Assembly: GCA_002479785.1 (NCBI GenBank) | Contig: DLPD01000021.1 | Coordinates: 1-21,899, forward strand | Source: Cytophagaceae bacterium UBA7467 | Lineage (GTDB): Bacteria; Bacteroidota; Bacteroidia; Cytophagales; Spirosomataceae | Length of the DNA stretch: 21,899 nucleotides | Reading direction: 5' to 3' | Part shown: piece after piece, positions 1 through 6,354 of the stretch | Layout of the letters: every line of letters begins with the position of its first letter | How positions within the stretch are numbered: the first letter of the stretch is position 1 | Notes under the pieces: generated by a model | Databases searched by the model: none | What the model was told of the DNA's origin: nothing | Seen by the model: the letters and a program-made list of their open reading frames with translations, nothing else | Position numbers and translations under genes: made by a program

Positions 1-768
1 GCTTGGGAATACACCATTCCGAAAGACGCAGACGCCTCCACTTGCGATTGGAATCGTTTCATCGAGGCTACCGCTAAAATGGAATTCGATGCGAAGAAGT
101 TCTTCTGGTGGCGTGCCTTTAAAGAAGTAGGTACTGGCGTAGCGGGCGATTTATTCATCCACTTATTATCCGGGACCCACTTTATGACTAATTCGAAAGG
201 GCCAGAAACGATTTTCTCTACCGGGCAATTTAGCCACTGGAATGACGGCCGAAACCTTCCGGATGTGATGTCAGGAGTCATGCAATATGGAAATACGGCA
301 GAGCATCCAGCTTTCCAATTAACCTTGCAGGTAAACTTTGTCAGCGGAACGGGTGGACAAGAAGTCATTCGATTGATAGGATCTGAAGGAGTAATGGATG
401 TGAAAGGAAATACGATTTCCGTGAAACACAGTATTATGCCGGAAGCACCTGGATTTGGTGGTTACGATTCGGTATTTACCTTCTCGAAAAGCATGCAGGA
501 AGAAATGACTCGCGAGTACAATGCGAAATGGACGGAGGCACAACGCAAACGTCCTACAAAAGAGGATGTTATTTTCAGAGCACCTGCGGGATATGACGAG
601 CATGTGGATCACTTTACACACTTCTTTGATGCCATTCGAAATGGGACGTCTGTAGTGGAAGATGCGGCCTTTGGATTTAGAGCAGCAGCCCCTGCCCTAG
701 CTTGTAACGAAAGCTATTTCCAAAAGAAGATCATTCAATGGGATCCAGTGAATATGAAACTGAAATAA
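1..768 (+). CDS. Gfo/Idh/MocA family oxidoreductase, C-terminal part (5' end outside window)
   Basis: The reading frame is open from base 1, so the gene starts upstream of the window; 255 residues are visible. The ATG at 79 is internal. What remains resembles the C-terminal substrate-binding/dimerisation half of NAD(P)-dependent Gfo/Idh/MocA sugar dehydrogenases: a GDLFIHLL stretch in which a conserved His follows Gly-Asp, then SHWNDGRNLPDVM, a beta-sheet region (QLTLQVNF, IRLIGSEGVMDV), and a C-terminal helix around DHFTHFFDAIRNG. The Rossmann dinucleotide-binding half is missing only because of the window edge. Many Bacteroidota carry secreted paralogues with a Tat-type signal, but that end cannot be checked here. 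The substrate is unknown. Transcription probably ends at the hairpin at 773-801. The family call is fairly sure; the specific reaction is not. Confidence 0.82.
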   Translation, partial: AWEYTIPKDADASTCDWNRFIEATAKMEFDAKKFFWWRAFKEVGTGVAGDLFIHLLSGTHFMTNSKGPETIFSTGQFSHWNDGRNLPDVMSGVMQYGNTAEHPAFQLTLQVNFVSGTGGQEVIRLIGSEGVMDVKGNTISVKHSIMPEAPGFGGYDSVFTFSKSMQEEMTREYNAKWTEAQRKRPTKEDVIFRAPAGYDEHVDHFTHFFDAIRNGTSVVEDAAFGFRAAAPALACNESYFQKKIIQWDPVNMKLK

Positions 769-772
769 ATTG

Positions 773-801
773 AAAAAACCGGCCCAAAGAGCCGGTTTTT
801 T
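773..801. terminator. bidirectional rho-independent terminator
   Basis: An 11-bp perfect stem, AAAAAACCGGC / GCCGGTTTTTT, encloses the 7-base loop CCAAAGA. It has a run of T on the plus strand and a run of A upstream, so it can work in both directions. It lies 5 bases after the oxidoreductase stop and 23 bases beyond the katG stop, between two converging genes. Confidence 0.9.
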
Positions 802-823
802 TCATTAATTAAACTCAAAAATT

Positions 824-3133
824 TTACTTAAGTGTGATGTCAAAGCGATCTAGATTCATCACCTTAACCCAAGCCTTAACAAAATCATGGACGAACTTGT
901 TTTGCGCATCTTTCGTCGCGTATACTTCAGCTAAAGCGCGAAGCTCAGAATTCGATCCAAAAATCAAGTCCGCACGTGTCGCCGTTGCGCGCACCGCTCC
1001 CGTTTTCTCATCTGTTCCTATGAACTCTTCTTTCGTTGCGTTCGCTGGCTTCCAAATCGTTCCCATCTCTAATAAGTTCACGAAGAAGTCATTTGTCAAC
1101 GCCTCTTTTTTCGTAGTGAAGATACCATGCTTCGAACCATTGTAATTCGTGTTTAAGGCACGCATACCTCCAGTTAATACCGTCATTTCTGGTGCTGTCA
1201 AGGTTAATAATTGCGCTTTATCTACGAACAATTCTTCTGTCGATAAGGTGTATTGTGTTTTCAAGTAGTTGCGGAAACCATCAGCCATGGGCTCTAATAA
1301 TCCAATGGAAGCGATGTCCGTTTGCTCTTGCGTTGCATCCATACGACCTGGAGTAAATGGCACTGTAGTCTTCACACCCGCATTTGCCGCTGCTTTCTCT
1401 ACTGCTGCTGAGCCACCTAAGACGATTAAGTCCGCGATAGATACTTTTTTCTTGCCTGATTTCGCATTAAACTCTTGCTGAATTTTCTCTAAAACGGCTA
1501 GAACTTTCTCTAATTGCTTCGGATTATTTACCTCCCAGTTGCGTTGTGGCAACAAGCGGATACGTGCACCGTTCGCCCCACCACGGCGATCAGAGTGACG
1601 ATACGTGGAAGCAGAAGCCCAAGCGGTCGAAACTAATTCGCTGATCGATAAACCCGAGTTTACTAATTTTACTTTTAAGGCAGCGATGTCCGTTGCGTTG
1701 ATTACTTCGTGGTTTAAGGCCGGAATGGGATCTTGCCAAATCAGTTGCTCCTTAGGCACTTCCGGTCCTACATATGTCGAGCTTGGACCCATATCGCGGT
1801 GCGTTAATTTGAACCAGGCTTTGGCAAATGCCTTCGCATACACTTCTGGATTTTCTAAGAAATGGCGAGAGATTTTCTCGTAAGCTGGATCAACGCGCAA
1901 TGCGATATCCGTTGTTAACATTGTAGGCTTGTGGAAGGTATTTTTATCAAATGCGTCTGGAATAATGTTTGCGCTATTTTTCGCAATCCATTGGTTCGCA
2001 CCCGCTGGGCTTTTCTCTAACGACCACTCATTGTTGAACAATAGGTGCAAGTACCCGATTCCCCATTGCGTAGGAGTTGATGTCCATGTCACTTCTAAAC
2101 CAGATGTGATCGCATCTTTTCCTTTGCCTGATTTGTAGGTGCTCTTCCAGCCTAAACCTTGCTCCTCAATGCCTGCTGCTTCTGGATCTGGTCCCACATG
2201 AGTGGCAGGACCTGCACCGTGGGTTTTACCAAATGTGTGGCCACCTGCGATTAACGCAACTGTCTCCTCATCATTCATTCCCATACGTCCAAAAGTCTCG
2301 CGAATATCTTTCGCAGAGGCGGCTGGATCTGGCACTCCATTAGGACCTTCTGGGTTTACATAAATCAAGCCCATTTGAACCGCCGCTAAAGGATTCTCTA
2401 ATTTGCGACCTTCTGAATACCGGTTTTTATCGTCTAACCATTTCTTCTCAGATCCCCAATACACATTCGCCTCTGGCTCCCATACGTCTGTACGTCCACC
2501 TGCAAAACCAAATGTTTTGAAGCCCATTTGCTCCAGTGCAACGTTACCTGTTAGGACCATTAAGTCTGCCCAAGAAATTTTCTCCCCATATTTCTGCTTG
2601 ATAGGCCATAACAACCGACGTGCCTTGTCTAAGTTCGTATTATCTGGCCAAGAGTTTAATGGAGAGAAACGTTGTTGACCCGCGCGCGAACCGCCACGGC
2701 CATCGCCTGTACGGTATGTTCCTGCGCTATGCCAGGCCATACGAATGAATAGTGGACCATAATTGCCGAAATCAGCTGGCCACCAATCTTGTGATTTAGT
2801 CAAGACCGCCGCGATGTCTTTTTTCAAGGCAAAGTAGTCAAGACTTTTAAATGCTTTGATGTAATTGAAGTCTGGGCCCATCGGGTTTGACTTCTCTGAG
2901 TTTTGGCGAAGCATACCCACGTTCAGTTGGTTAGGCCACCAGTCTTTGTTTGTCGTTGCAGACGGCTTCATTCCCGTGTGTGGGTTGATCCCCGCGTGTG
3001 GATTTACTCCACCTGCCGCATGAGGGTTAGTGCCATGAGGGTTAGCCCCTGCTCCACCGTGTGGGTTAGCGTAGTCTTGGGCAATGGTAGCAGTCGAAGC
3101 TAACATGCCGCAAAGGATAAGTAGTTTTTTCAT
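824..3133 (-). CDS. katG: catalase-peroxidase KatG, with signal peptide and NPH-repeat N-terminus
   Basis: Haem catalase-peroxidase that breaks down H2O2 and can oxidise small donors. The 769 residues hold two peroxidase-like halves. Active-site residues are visible: distal Arg131, Trp134 and His135 in RMAWHSAGTYR; Tyr258 in GLIYVNPEGPNG and Met284 in FGRMGMND, which with Trp134 would form the Met-Tyr-Trp adduct needed for catalase activity; proximal His299 in AGGHTFGKTHG; and proximal Trp350. Unlike the usual cytoplasmic enzyme of about 720-740 residues, it begins with a likely signal peptide (residues 1-19, ending ATIAQ). Residues 23-52 then carry five Asn-Pro-His motifs before the catalytic domain starts near residue 61. 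Export, probably to the periplasm, is inferred. It is divergent from an oxyR-like gene with an OxyR-type operator between them, so peroxide induction is likely. The family call is very sure. Confidence 0.97.
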   Translation of the reverse strand: MKKLLILCGMLASTATIAQDYANPHGGAGANPHGTNPHAAGGVNPHAGINPHTGMKPSATTNKDWWPNQLNVGMLRQNSEKSNPMGPDFNYIKAFKSLDYFALKKDIAAVLTKSQDWWPADFGNYGPLFIRMAWHSAGTYRTGDGRGGSRAGQQRFSPLNSWPDNTNLDKARRLLWPIKQKYGEKISWADLMVLTGNVALEQMGFKTFGFAGGRTDVWEPEANVYWGSEKKWLDDKNRYSEGRKLENPLAAVQMGLIYVNPEGPNGVPDPAASAKDIRETFGRMGMNDEETVALIAGGHTFGKTHGAGPATHVGPDPEAAGIEEQGLGWKSTYKSGKGKDAITSGLEVTWTSTPTQWGIGYLHLLFNNEWSLEKSPAGANQWIAKNSANIIPDAFDKNTFHKPTMLTTDIALRVDPAYEKISRHFLENPEVYAKAFAKAWFKLTHRDMGPSSTYVGPEVPKEQLIWQDPIPALNHEVINATDIAALKVKLVNSGLSISELVSTAWASASTYRHSDRRGGANGARIRLLPQRNWEVNNPKQLEKVLAVLEKIQQEFNAKSGKKKVSIADLIVLGGSAAVEKAAANAGVKTTVPFTPGRMDATQEQTDIASIGLLEPMADGFRNYLKTQYTLSTEELFVDKAQLLTLTAPEMTVLTGGMRALNTNYNGSKHGIFTTKKEALTNDFFVNLLEMGTIWKPANATKEEFIGTDEKTGAVRATATRADLIFGSNSELRALAEVYATKDAQNKFVHDFVKAWVKVMNLDRFDITLK
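2978..3067 (-). repeat. NPH repeat region coding the KatG N-terminus
   Basis: Within katG, residues 23-52 contain Asn-Pro-His five times (at 23, 31, 36, 44 and 50), separated by Gly/Ala/Thr-rich linkers of 2 to 5 residues. The repeats are imperfect at both DNA and protein level. The segment is low-complexity and probably disordered. It sits between the signal peptide and the enzyme domain. Metal or haem binding by the histidines is possible but only inferred. Confidence 0.8.
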
Positions 3134-3185
3134 GTTTATTGATATTTAGTGGCACCAAATTAGTGGCAAAAAATGAATAGAGAAA

Positions 3186-3222
3186 ACTGAAATTTTCTAT
3201 ATTTGACATAGATAAAATCTAT
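3186..3222. promoter_or_regulatory. OxyR-type operator between katG and oxyR
   Basis: Bases 3208-3222 (ATAGATAAAATCTAT) fit the OxyR half-operator ATAGntnnnanCTAT at every fixed position. Seven bases upstream, exactly the consensus spacing, a second 15-base block ends in CTAT (3197-3200), although its left side (ACTG) is degenerate. Three of four half-sites are therefore present in the right register. The element ends 4 bases before the oxyR ATG. It would suit autorepression of oxyR and activation of katG. The consensus is from Proteobacteria; use here is inferred. Confidence 0.7.
3198..3205 (+). promoter_or_regulatory. possible -7 element of the oxyR promoter
   Basis: TATATTTG matches the Bacteroidota -7 consensus TAnnTTTG and lies 21 bases before the oxyR start, inside the spacer of the OxyR-type operator. 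No TTG is found at the usual -33 distance, so the promoter would be weak or OxyR-dependent. The overlap with the operator fits autorepression. Confidence 0.45.
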
Positions 3223-3226
3223 ATCT

Positions 3227-4127
3227 ATGAACATACATCAATTAGAATACATACTGGCCGTTGATCAATTTAAAAGCTTCTCTAAAGCAGCTGATTATTG
3301 CCATGTTACGCAAGCGACCTTGAGTGCAATGGTGAAAAAGCTAGAAGAGCAGCTGGACATCGTCATTTTCGATCGAAAGGCAAATCCCATTGCGACGACA
3401 GAAAATGGTCGAGAAATAGTATTTCAAGCCCAGCAGGTAGTGGCTCATGCGAATGCCCTTTTATCGTCCTCAAAAGCGATTAATCAAAAAGTAGAAGGCC
3501 GCGTAAAAATGGGGGTGATTCCTACGATCGCGAGTTCGATGTTGCCCCTAATTCTGAAGCATTTGGTAGAGAAATACCCACTTCTGCAATTAGAGGTGTA
3601 CGAAGTGACGACGAATCAAATGATCAAGGATCTACGAGACGGGAAATTGGATGTAGGGATTTTAAGCACCCCTATTGCTTCTACAGAGGTAGAAACGGAG
3701 CTATTGTATGTGGAGGATTTATGCGTTTATGGTCATTTACCTGCCGGGAAACATTCCATTTCAAAAGGTGATCTAGCGAAACAACGGATGTTTTTATTGC
3801 AAGAGGGACATTGCCTGCGCGATCAAATTATACAGTTATGTGATTTAAAGAAGCATAAACCCTTGCCGTCTAATTTATCCGTTGAGTCAAACACCTTTGA
3901 TACCTTAAAACTTAGTGGATGAATTCAATGGCTTTACGGTTTTACCAGCCTTATATGTAGGCCAAATGAGTGAAGTCAGAAAATCGCATTTAATGGAGTT
4001 GACGGATGGCGTTTTAACACGGGAGGTCAGTTTGGCGTATTACCGGCCCTATGCGAAATGGAATATTTTGAACCGCTTGAAAGCGGAAATTTCAGAAATT
4101 GTGCAAAAACGCTTAAAGGAAATTTGA
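3227..4127 (+). pseudogene. oxyR: oxyR-like LysR regulator, frameshifted near 3907-3910
   Basis: Peroxide-sensing LysR-type regulator split into two frames. The first (3227-3922) has the N-terminal winged helix-turn-helix (about residues 1-60, HVTQATLSAMVKKLEEQL) and most of the effector domain, including GHCLRDQIIQLC. Its Cys196 and Cys205 have the same spacing as Cys199/Cys208 of E. coli OxyR. The frame then ends in LKLSG-stop. Adding one A to the AAAA run at 3907-3910 restores TLKNLVDEFNGFTVLPALYV, which matches the usual OxyR C-terminus and joins the second piece (from 3915 to 4127). The repaired protein would be about 300 residues, the normal length. This could be a real inactivating mutation, phase variation at the A-run, or a sequencing/assembly error. 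The downstream GTG at 3915 is not a credible separate gene. Position beside katG with an OxyR-type operator supports the name. Confidence 0.88.
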
Positions 4128-4153
4128 TTTTTTAAGTCGCCATATTAACTTTG
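4123..4153 (+). promoter_or_regulatory. promoter of the 4175-6318 operon (TTTG-N19-TAACTTTG)
   Basis: TTTG at 4123-4126 and TAACTTTG at 4146-4153 are separated by 19 bases, a close match to the Bacteroidota -33/-7 promoter. The -33 overlaps the oxyR stop codon. Transcription would start near 4160, leaving a leader of about 15 bases before the ATG at 4175. This also excludes the TTG at 4151 as a start codon. Confidence 0.75.
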
Positions 4154-4163
4154 TATTACAAAG
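4149..4163. promoter_or_regulatory. 15-bp palindrome over the -7 element, candidate operator
   Basis: CTTTGTA-T-TACAAAG is a perfect 7-1-7 inverted repeat. It overlaps the last five bases of the -7 element and the probable transcription start. A second palindrome, AAAGTACTTT (4160-4169), overlaps its right end. The operon encodes a winged-helix regulator, so autorepression is a reasonable inference. Confidence 0.5.
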
Positions 4164-4174
4164 TACTTTTTAAT

Positions 4175-4798
4175 ATGGAAAAACACGAAGAACAATTAGC
4201 CGCTATTCAAGAAATGCGGAACCTGATGGACCGAGCTTCTCGGTTTCGCTCCATTAGTGGTTTGTCCGCCATGGTAGCCGGTTTACTTGCCATACTCTGT
4301 GTGGTGTTTGTCAGTCAATTAACTGATGTTCAATTGACAGAATCAGCGTCTTTTGAGCGGATGCTAGGAACCAAGTTTGCCACAGAGGTGCAGCTTTCTT
4401 TCTTGGTGTTGTTATTAATCTCGATTTGTTTCGGAATCTATTTAGCAGCTAGAAATGCACAGGCTACGGGTCAAGCTGCCTGGGATTCTGTGGCGAAAAG
4501 ATTAGCGTTACACTTGGCTATTCCTTTAGTGACAGGGGGTGTATTTTCTATGCTGTTAGCTCAATTAGGTTTATTAGGTTTGATTCCTGCTAGCACCTTA
4601 CTTTTTTATGGCTTAGCCCTTGTTAATGCAAGTCATTACACGCTGGATGCCGTTCGTTTATTAGGTCTAGTTGAAATAGGCCTCGGCTTATTGGCTACAG
4701 CCATAGTGCCTTTTGGCCTCGTTTTCTGGTTGACAGGATTTGGGTTAATGCACGTGGGTTTTGGACTATACATTTATTTAAAATACGAACGTGTCTAG
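4175..4798 (+). CDS. small polytopic membrane protein, first gene of a regulator operon
   Basis: I do not recognise a named family. The 207-residue protein has a charged, soluble N-terminal segment of about 27 residues (EKHEEQLAAIQEMRNLMDR), then several hydrophobic stretches (about 28-50, 72-94, 112-130, 135-153, 163-182 and 183-202), so four to six membrane spans in the inner membrane. A start at the ATG 4175 is chosen over the in-frame TTG at 4151 because that TTG lies inside the -7 promoter element. Its stop overlaps the GTG start of the next gene by 8 bases, which points to translational coupling with the winged-helix regulator. In Bacteroidota such membrane protein plus regulator plus larger membrane protein sets recur, as far as I recall, but their role is not established. 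No catalytic motif is visible. Confidence 0.8.
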   Translation: MEKHEEQLAAIQEMRNLMDRASRFRSISGLSAMVAGLLAILCVVFVSQLTDVQLTESASFERMLGTKFATEVQLSFLVLLLISICFGIYLAARNAQATGQAAWDSVAKRLALHLAIPLVTGGVFSMLLAQLGLLGLIPASTLLFYGLALVNASHYTLDAVRLLGLVEIGLGLLATAIVPFGLVFWLTGFGLMHVGFGLYIYLKYERV

Positions 4799-5093
4799 TT
4801 ATTTAACAGATTTCAATAAGGTATTTGAAAGTCGTGTCCGCCTTGGGATGATGTCATTACTTGTCGTTCAGGAGCATGTGGATTTTGGCCAAATAAAAGA
4901 AAATCTCCAACTAAGCGATGGCAATTTAGCCAGTCATATGGCTGCCCTTGAGAAAATAGGTTATGTGGAAGTTCGTAAACAGTTTATAGGTAAGAAGCCT
5001 AATACGACTTATGCTATTACTATTGAGGGGAAAAAGGCATTTTCGGAACACTTAAACTCCCTTGAAAAACTCATCAAACAAATTCATTCATAA
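4791..5093 (+). CDS. winged-helix transcriptional regulator (MarR/HTH_34-like)
   Basis: A 100-residue single-domain DNA-binding protein. The winged helix covers nearly the whole chain: SRVRLGMMSLLVV as helix 1, VDFGQIKENLQLSDGNLASHMAALEKIGYV as the helix-turn-helix, and a wing with EVRKQFIGKKPNTTYAIT, followed by a C-terminal helix that may dimerise. This matches the small Bacteroidota regulators with the winged-helix domain of Pfam HTH_34, related to MarR/ArsR types. No metal-binding cysteines are present, so the signal is unknown. The GTG start overlaps the upstream gene by 8 bases; it gives the N-terminal length usual for the family, whereas the first ATG would cut into helix 1. The next gene starts 1 base after its stop. 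It probably regulates its own operon, perhaps through the palindrome at 4149-4163. Confidence 0.88.
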   Translation: MSSYLTDFNKVFESRVRLGMMSLLVVQEHVDFGQIKENLQLSDGNLASHMAALEKIGYVEVRKQFIGKKPNTTYAITIEGKKAFSEHLNSLEKLIKQIHS

Positions 5094-5094
5094 T

Positions 5095-6318
5095 ATGGAA
5101 CAGCAAATTATTCAACATATCGCAGATCCGGTCGCTTTAGAGCAATTATACCGGTCTAATCCTAGTGCATTTAGCAGCGCTTTTCAATCGGTATATCCAC
5201 AGATCTCTTCTGAAATTTCCGCTCAAGTTTGGCATGAACGCTTAGCTGTCTCGTCTACCTCTTGGGGCTCGAAGGGGGATTGGGTTTTACTTGCCGCTAT
5301 TGCAACAATCGTTGCCTTTTTAATGCAAATGCCAGATCTGTTTTCGATATCACATGATCTCTATTTTCCTAGGAATATGTCCTTTATCGTGTTGCCTGGA
5401 ATAGGGGCCTTTTTTGCCTATAAACAAGGATTAACACTACGTGAATTAGGTGCACCCTTGTTTGTATTAGTTGCTTCGATTGGTTTCATCAATTTTTTAC
5501 CCGAAGGTAGCACAACACTTTTATTGACTTGCCTACATATTCCTATTTTAATTTGGTGGTGTGTAGGGTATGTTTTCGCTGGGAAAGAGGATAGGAAACG
5601 AATGGAATTTTTACGTTATCATGGAGATTTAGTAGTGATGACCGCCGTGATTGGATTAGCAGGAGGATTGTTTACTGCTTTGACGTTGAACTTATTTCAA
5701 TTAATAGGTATCTCGATTGAGGACTTCTATTTTCGGTATTTAGTCCTGTCTATTTTGCCTTCAGTGCCACTTTTCGCTACATTTTTAGTGCGTACAAACG
5801 CGAGTCTTGTCAGTAAAATTTCCCCGGTGATCGCGCGTATTTTCACCCCTTTAGTCACGATCACGCTAGCGCTTTTTTTAGGGGCAGTTTTGTATACCGG
5901 AAAGGATCCTTATAATGACCGGGAATTTCTTTTAGTGTTTAATGGCATTTTGATAGGTGTGATGGCCTTGATATTGTTCTCTTTAGGCGAGGCTACGAAA
6001 ACGAATGCGTCACGCGTGCATCAGTATTTTTTAGTTGTTTTGGCAGCATTAGCGATCATAGATAATGGGATAGCTTTGTCTGCGATTGGGTATCGGCTTT
6101 TTGAGTTCGGGATAACACCTAATCGTTTAGCGGTGTTAGGCAGCAATGCAATCGTAATGGTGCATTTGATGCTGGCTACGAAGAAGCTTTGGGAGTTTTT
6201 AAAGGGCCAAAAAACGATGGAAGAAGTCGAACTCAGTATCACCGATTACTTGCCCGTTTATGCCGTTTGGGCCGCAATAGTCAGCTTTTTGTTTCCGCTG
6301 CTATTCCAATTTAGTTAA
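5095..6318 (+). CDS. polytopic membrane protein, DUF4153-like
   Basis: A 407-residue integral membrane protein. The first 60 or so residues are soluble and helical (EQQIIQHIADPVALEQLYR), followed by about ten hydrophobic spans. The stretch IGYRLFEFGITPNRLAVLGSN near the C-terminus resembles the conserved end of DUF4153 proteins; that match is from memory and moderately sure. Function is unknown in the family. The ATG at 5095 is preferred to the in-frame TTG at 5062, because the TTG lies inside the regulator gene and the ATG follows the regulator stop by a single base. It is the last gene of the three-gene operon; a strong hairpin follows at 6323. Coupling to a winged-helix regulator suggests a membrane or envelope-linked response, which is inference only. 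Confidence 0.82.
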   Translation: MEQQIIQHIADPVALEQLYRSNPSAFSSAFQSVYPQISSEISAQVWHERLAVSSTSWGSKGDWVLLAAIATIVAFLMQMPDLFSISHDLYFPRNMSFIVLPGIGAFFAYKQGLTLRELGAPLFVLVASIGFINFLPEGSTTLLLTCLHIPILIWWCVGYVFAGKEDRKRMEFLRYHGDLVVMTAVIGLAGGLFTALTLNLFQLIGISIEDFYFRYLVLSILPSVPLFATFLVRTNASLVSKISPVIARIFTPLVTITLALFLGAVLYTGKDPYNDREFLLVFNGILIGVMALILFSLGEATKTNASRVHQYFLVVLAALAIIDNGIALSAIGYRLFEFGITPNRLAVLGSNAIVMVHLMLATKKLWEFLKGQKTMEEVELSITDYLPVYAVWAAIVSFLFPLLFQFS

Positions 6319-6322
6319 TAAA

Positions 6323-6347
6323 AAAGGCCCGAGATTCTCGGGCCTTT
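6323..6347. terminator. bidirectional rho-independent terminator
   Basis: An 11-bp perfect stem, AAAGGCCCGAG / CTCGGGCCTTT, has a 3-base ATT loop, an A-run on the left and T-rich sequence on the right. It lies between the convergent DUF4153-like gene and the TonB-dependent receptor gene and can serve both. Confidence 0.9.
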
Positions 6348-6354
6348 CGTTTTT

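Noticed and set aside
2978..3067. NPH-coding repeat as a CRISPR array or tandem DNA repeat
   Set aside because: Units are short, uneven and in frame within katG; the repetition is a protein feature.
834..3103. Several plus-strand open frames opposite katG
   Set aside because: They lie wholly within katG on the other strand, lack family features, and the katG protein is clearly real; they are shadows.
3915..4127. A separate 70-residue gene starting at GTG 3915
   Set aside because: Its sequence is the C-terminal end of the OxyR-like effector domain. One added A upstream joins it in frame to the preceding piece, so it is a fragment, not a gene.
4151..4174. TTG start for the first gene of the 4175-6318 operon
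   Set aside because: The TTG is part of the -7 promoter element, so it would not be transcribed; the ATG at 4175 fits.
5062..5094. TTG start for the DUF4153-like gene
   Set aside because: It lies inside the regulator gene; the ATG at 5095, one base after the regulator stop, is the natural coupled start.
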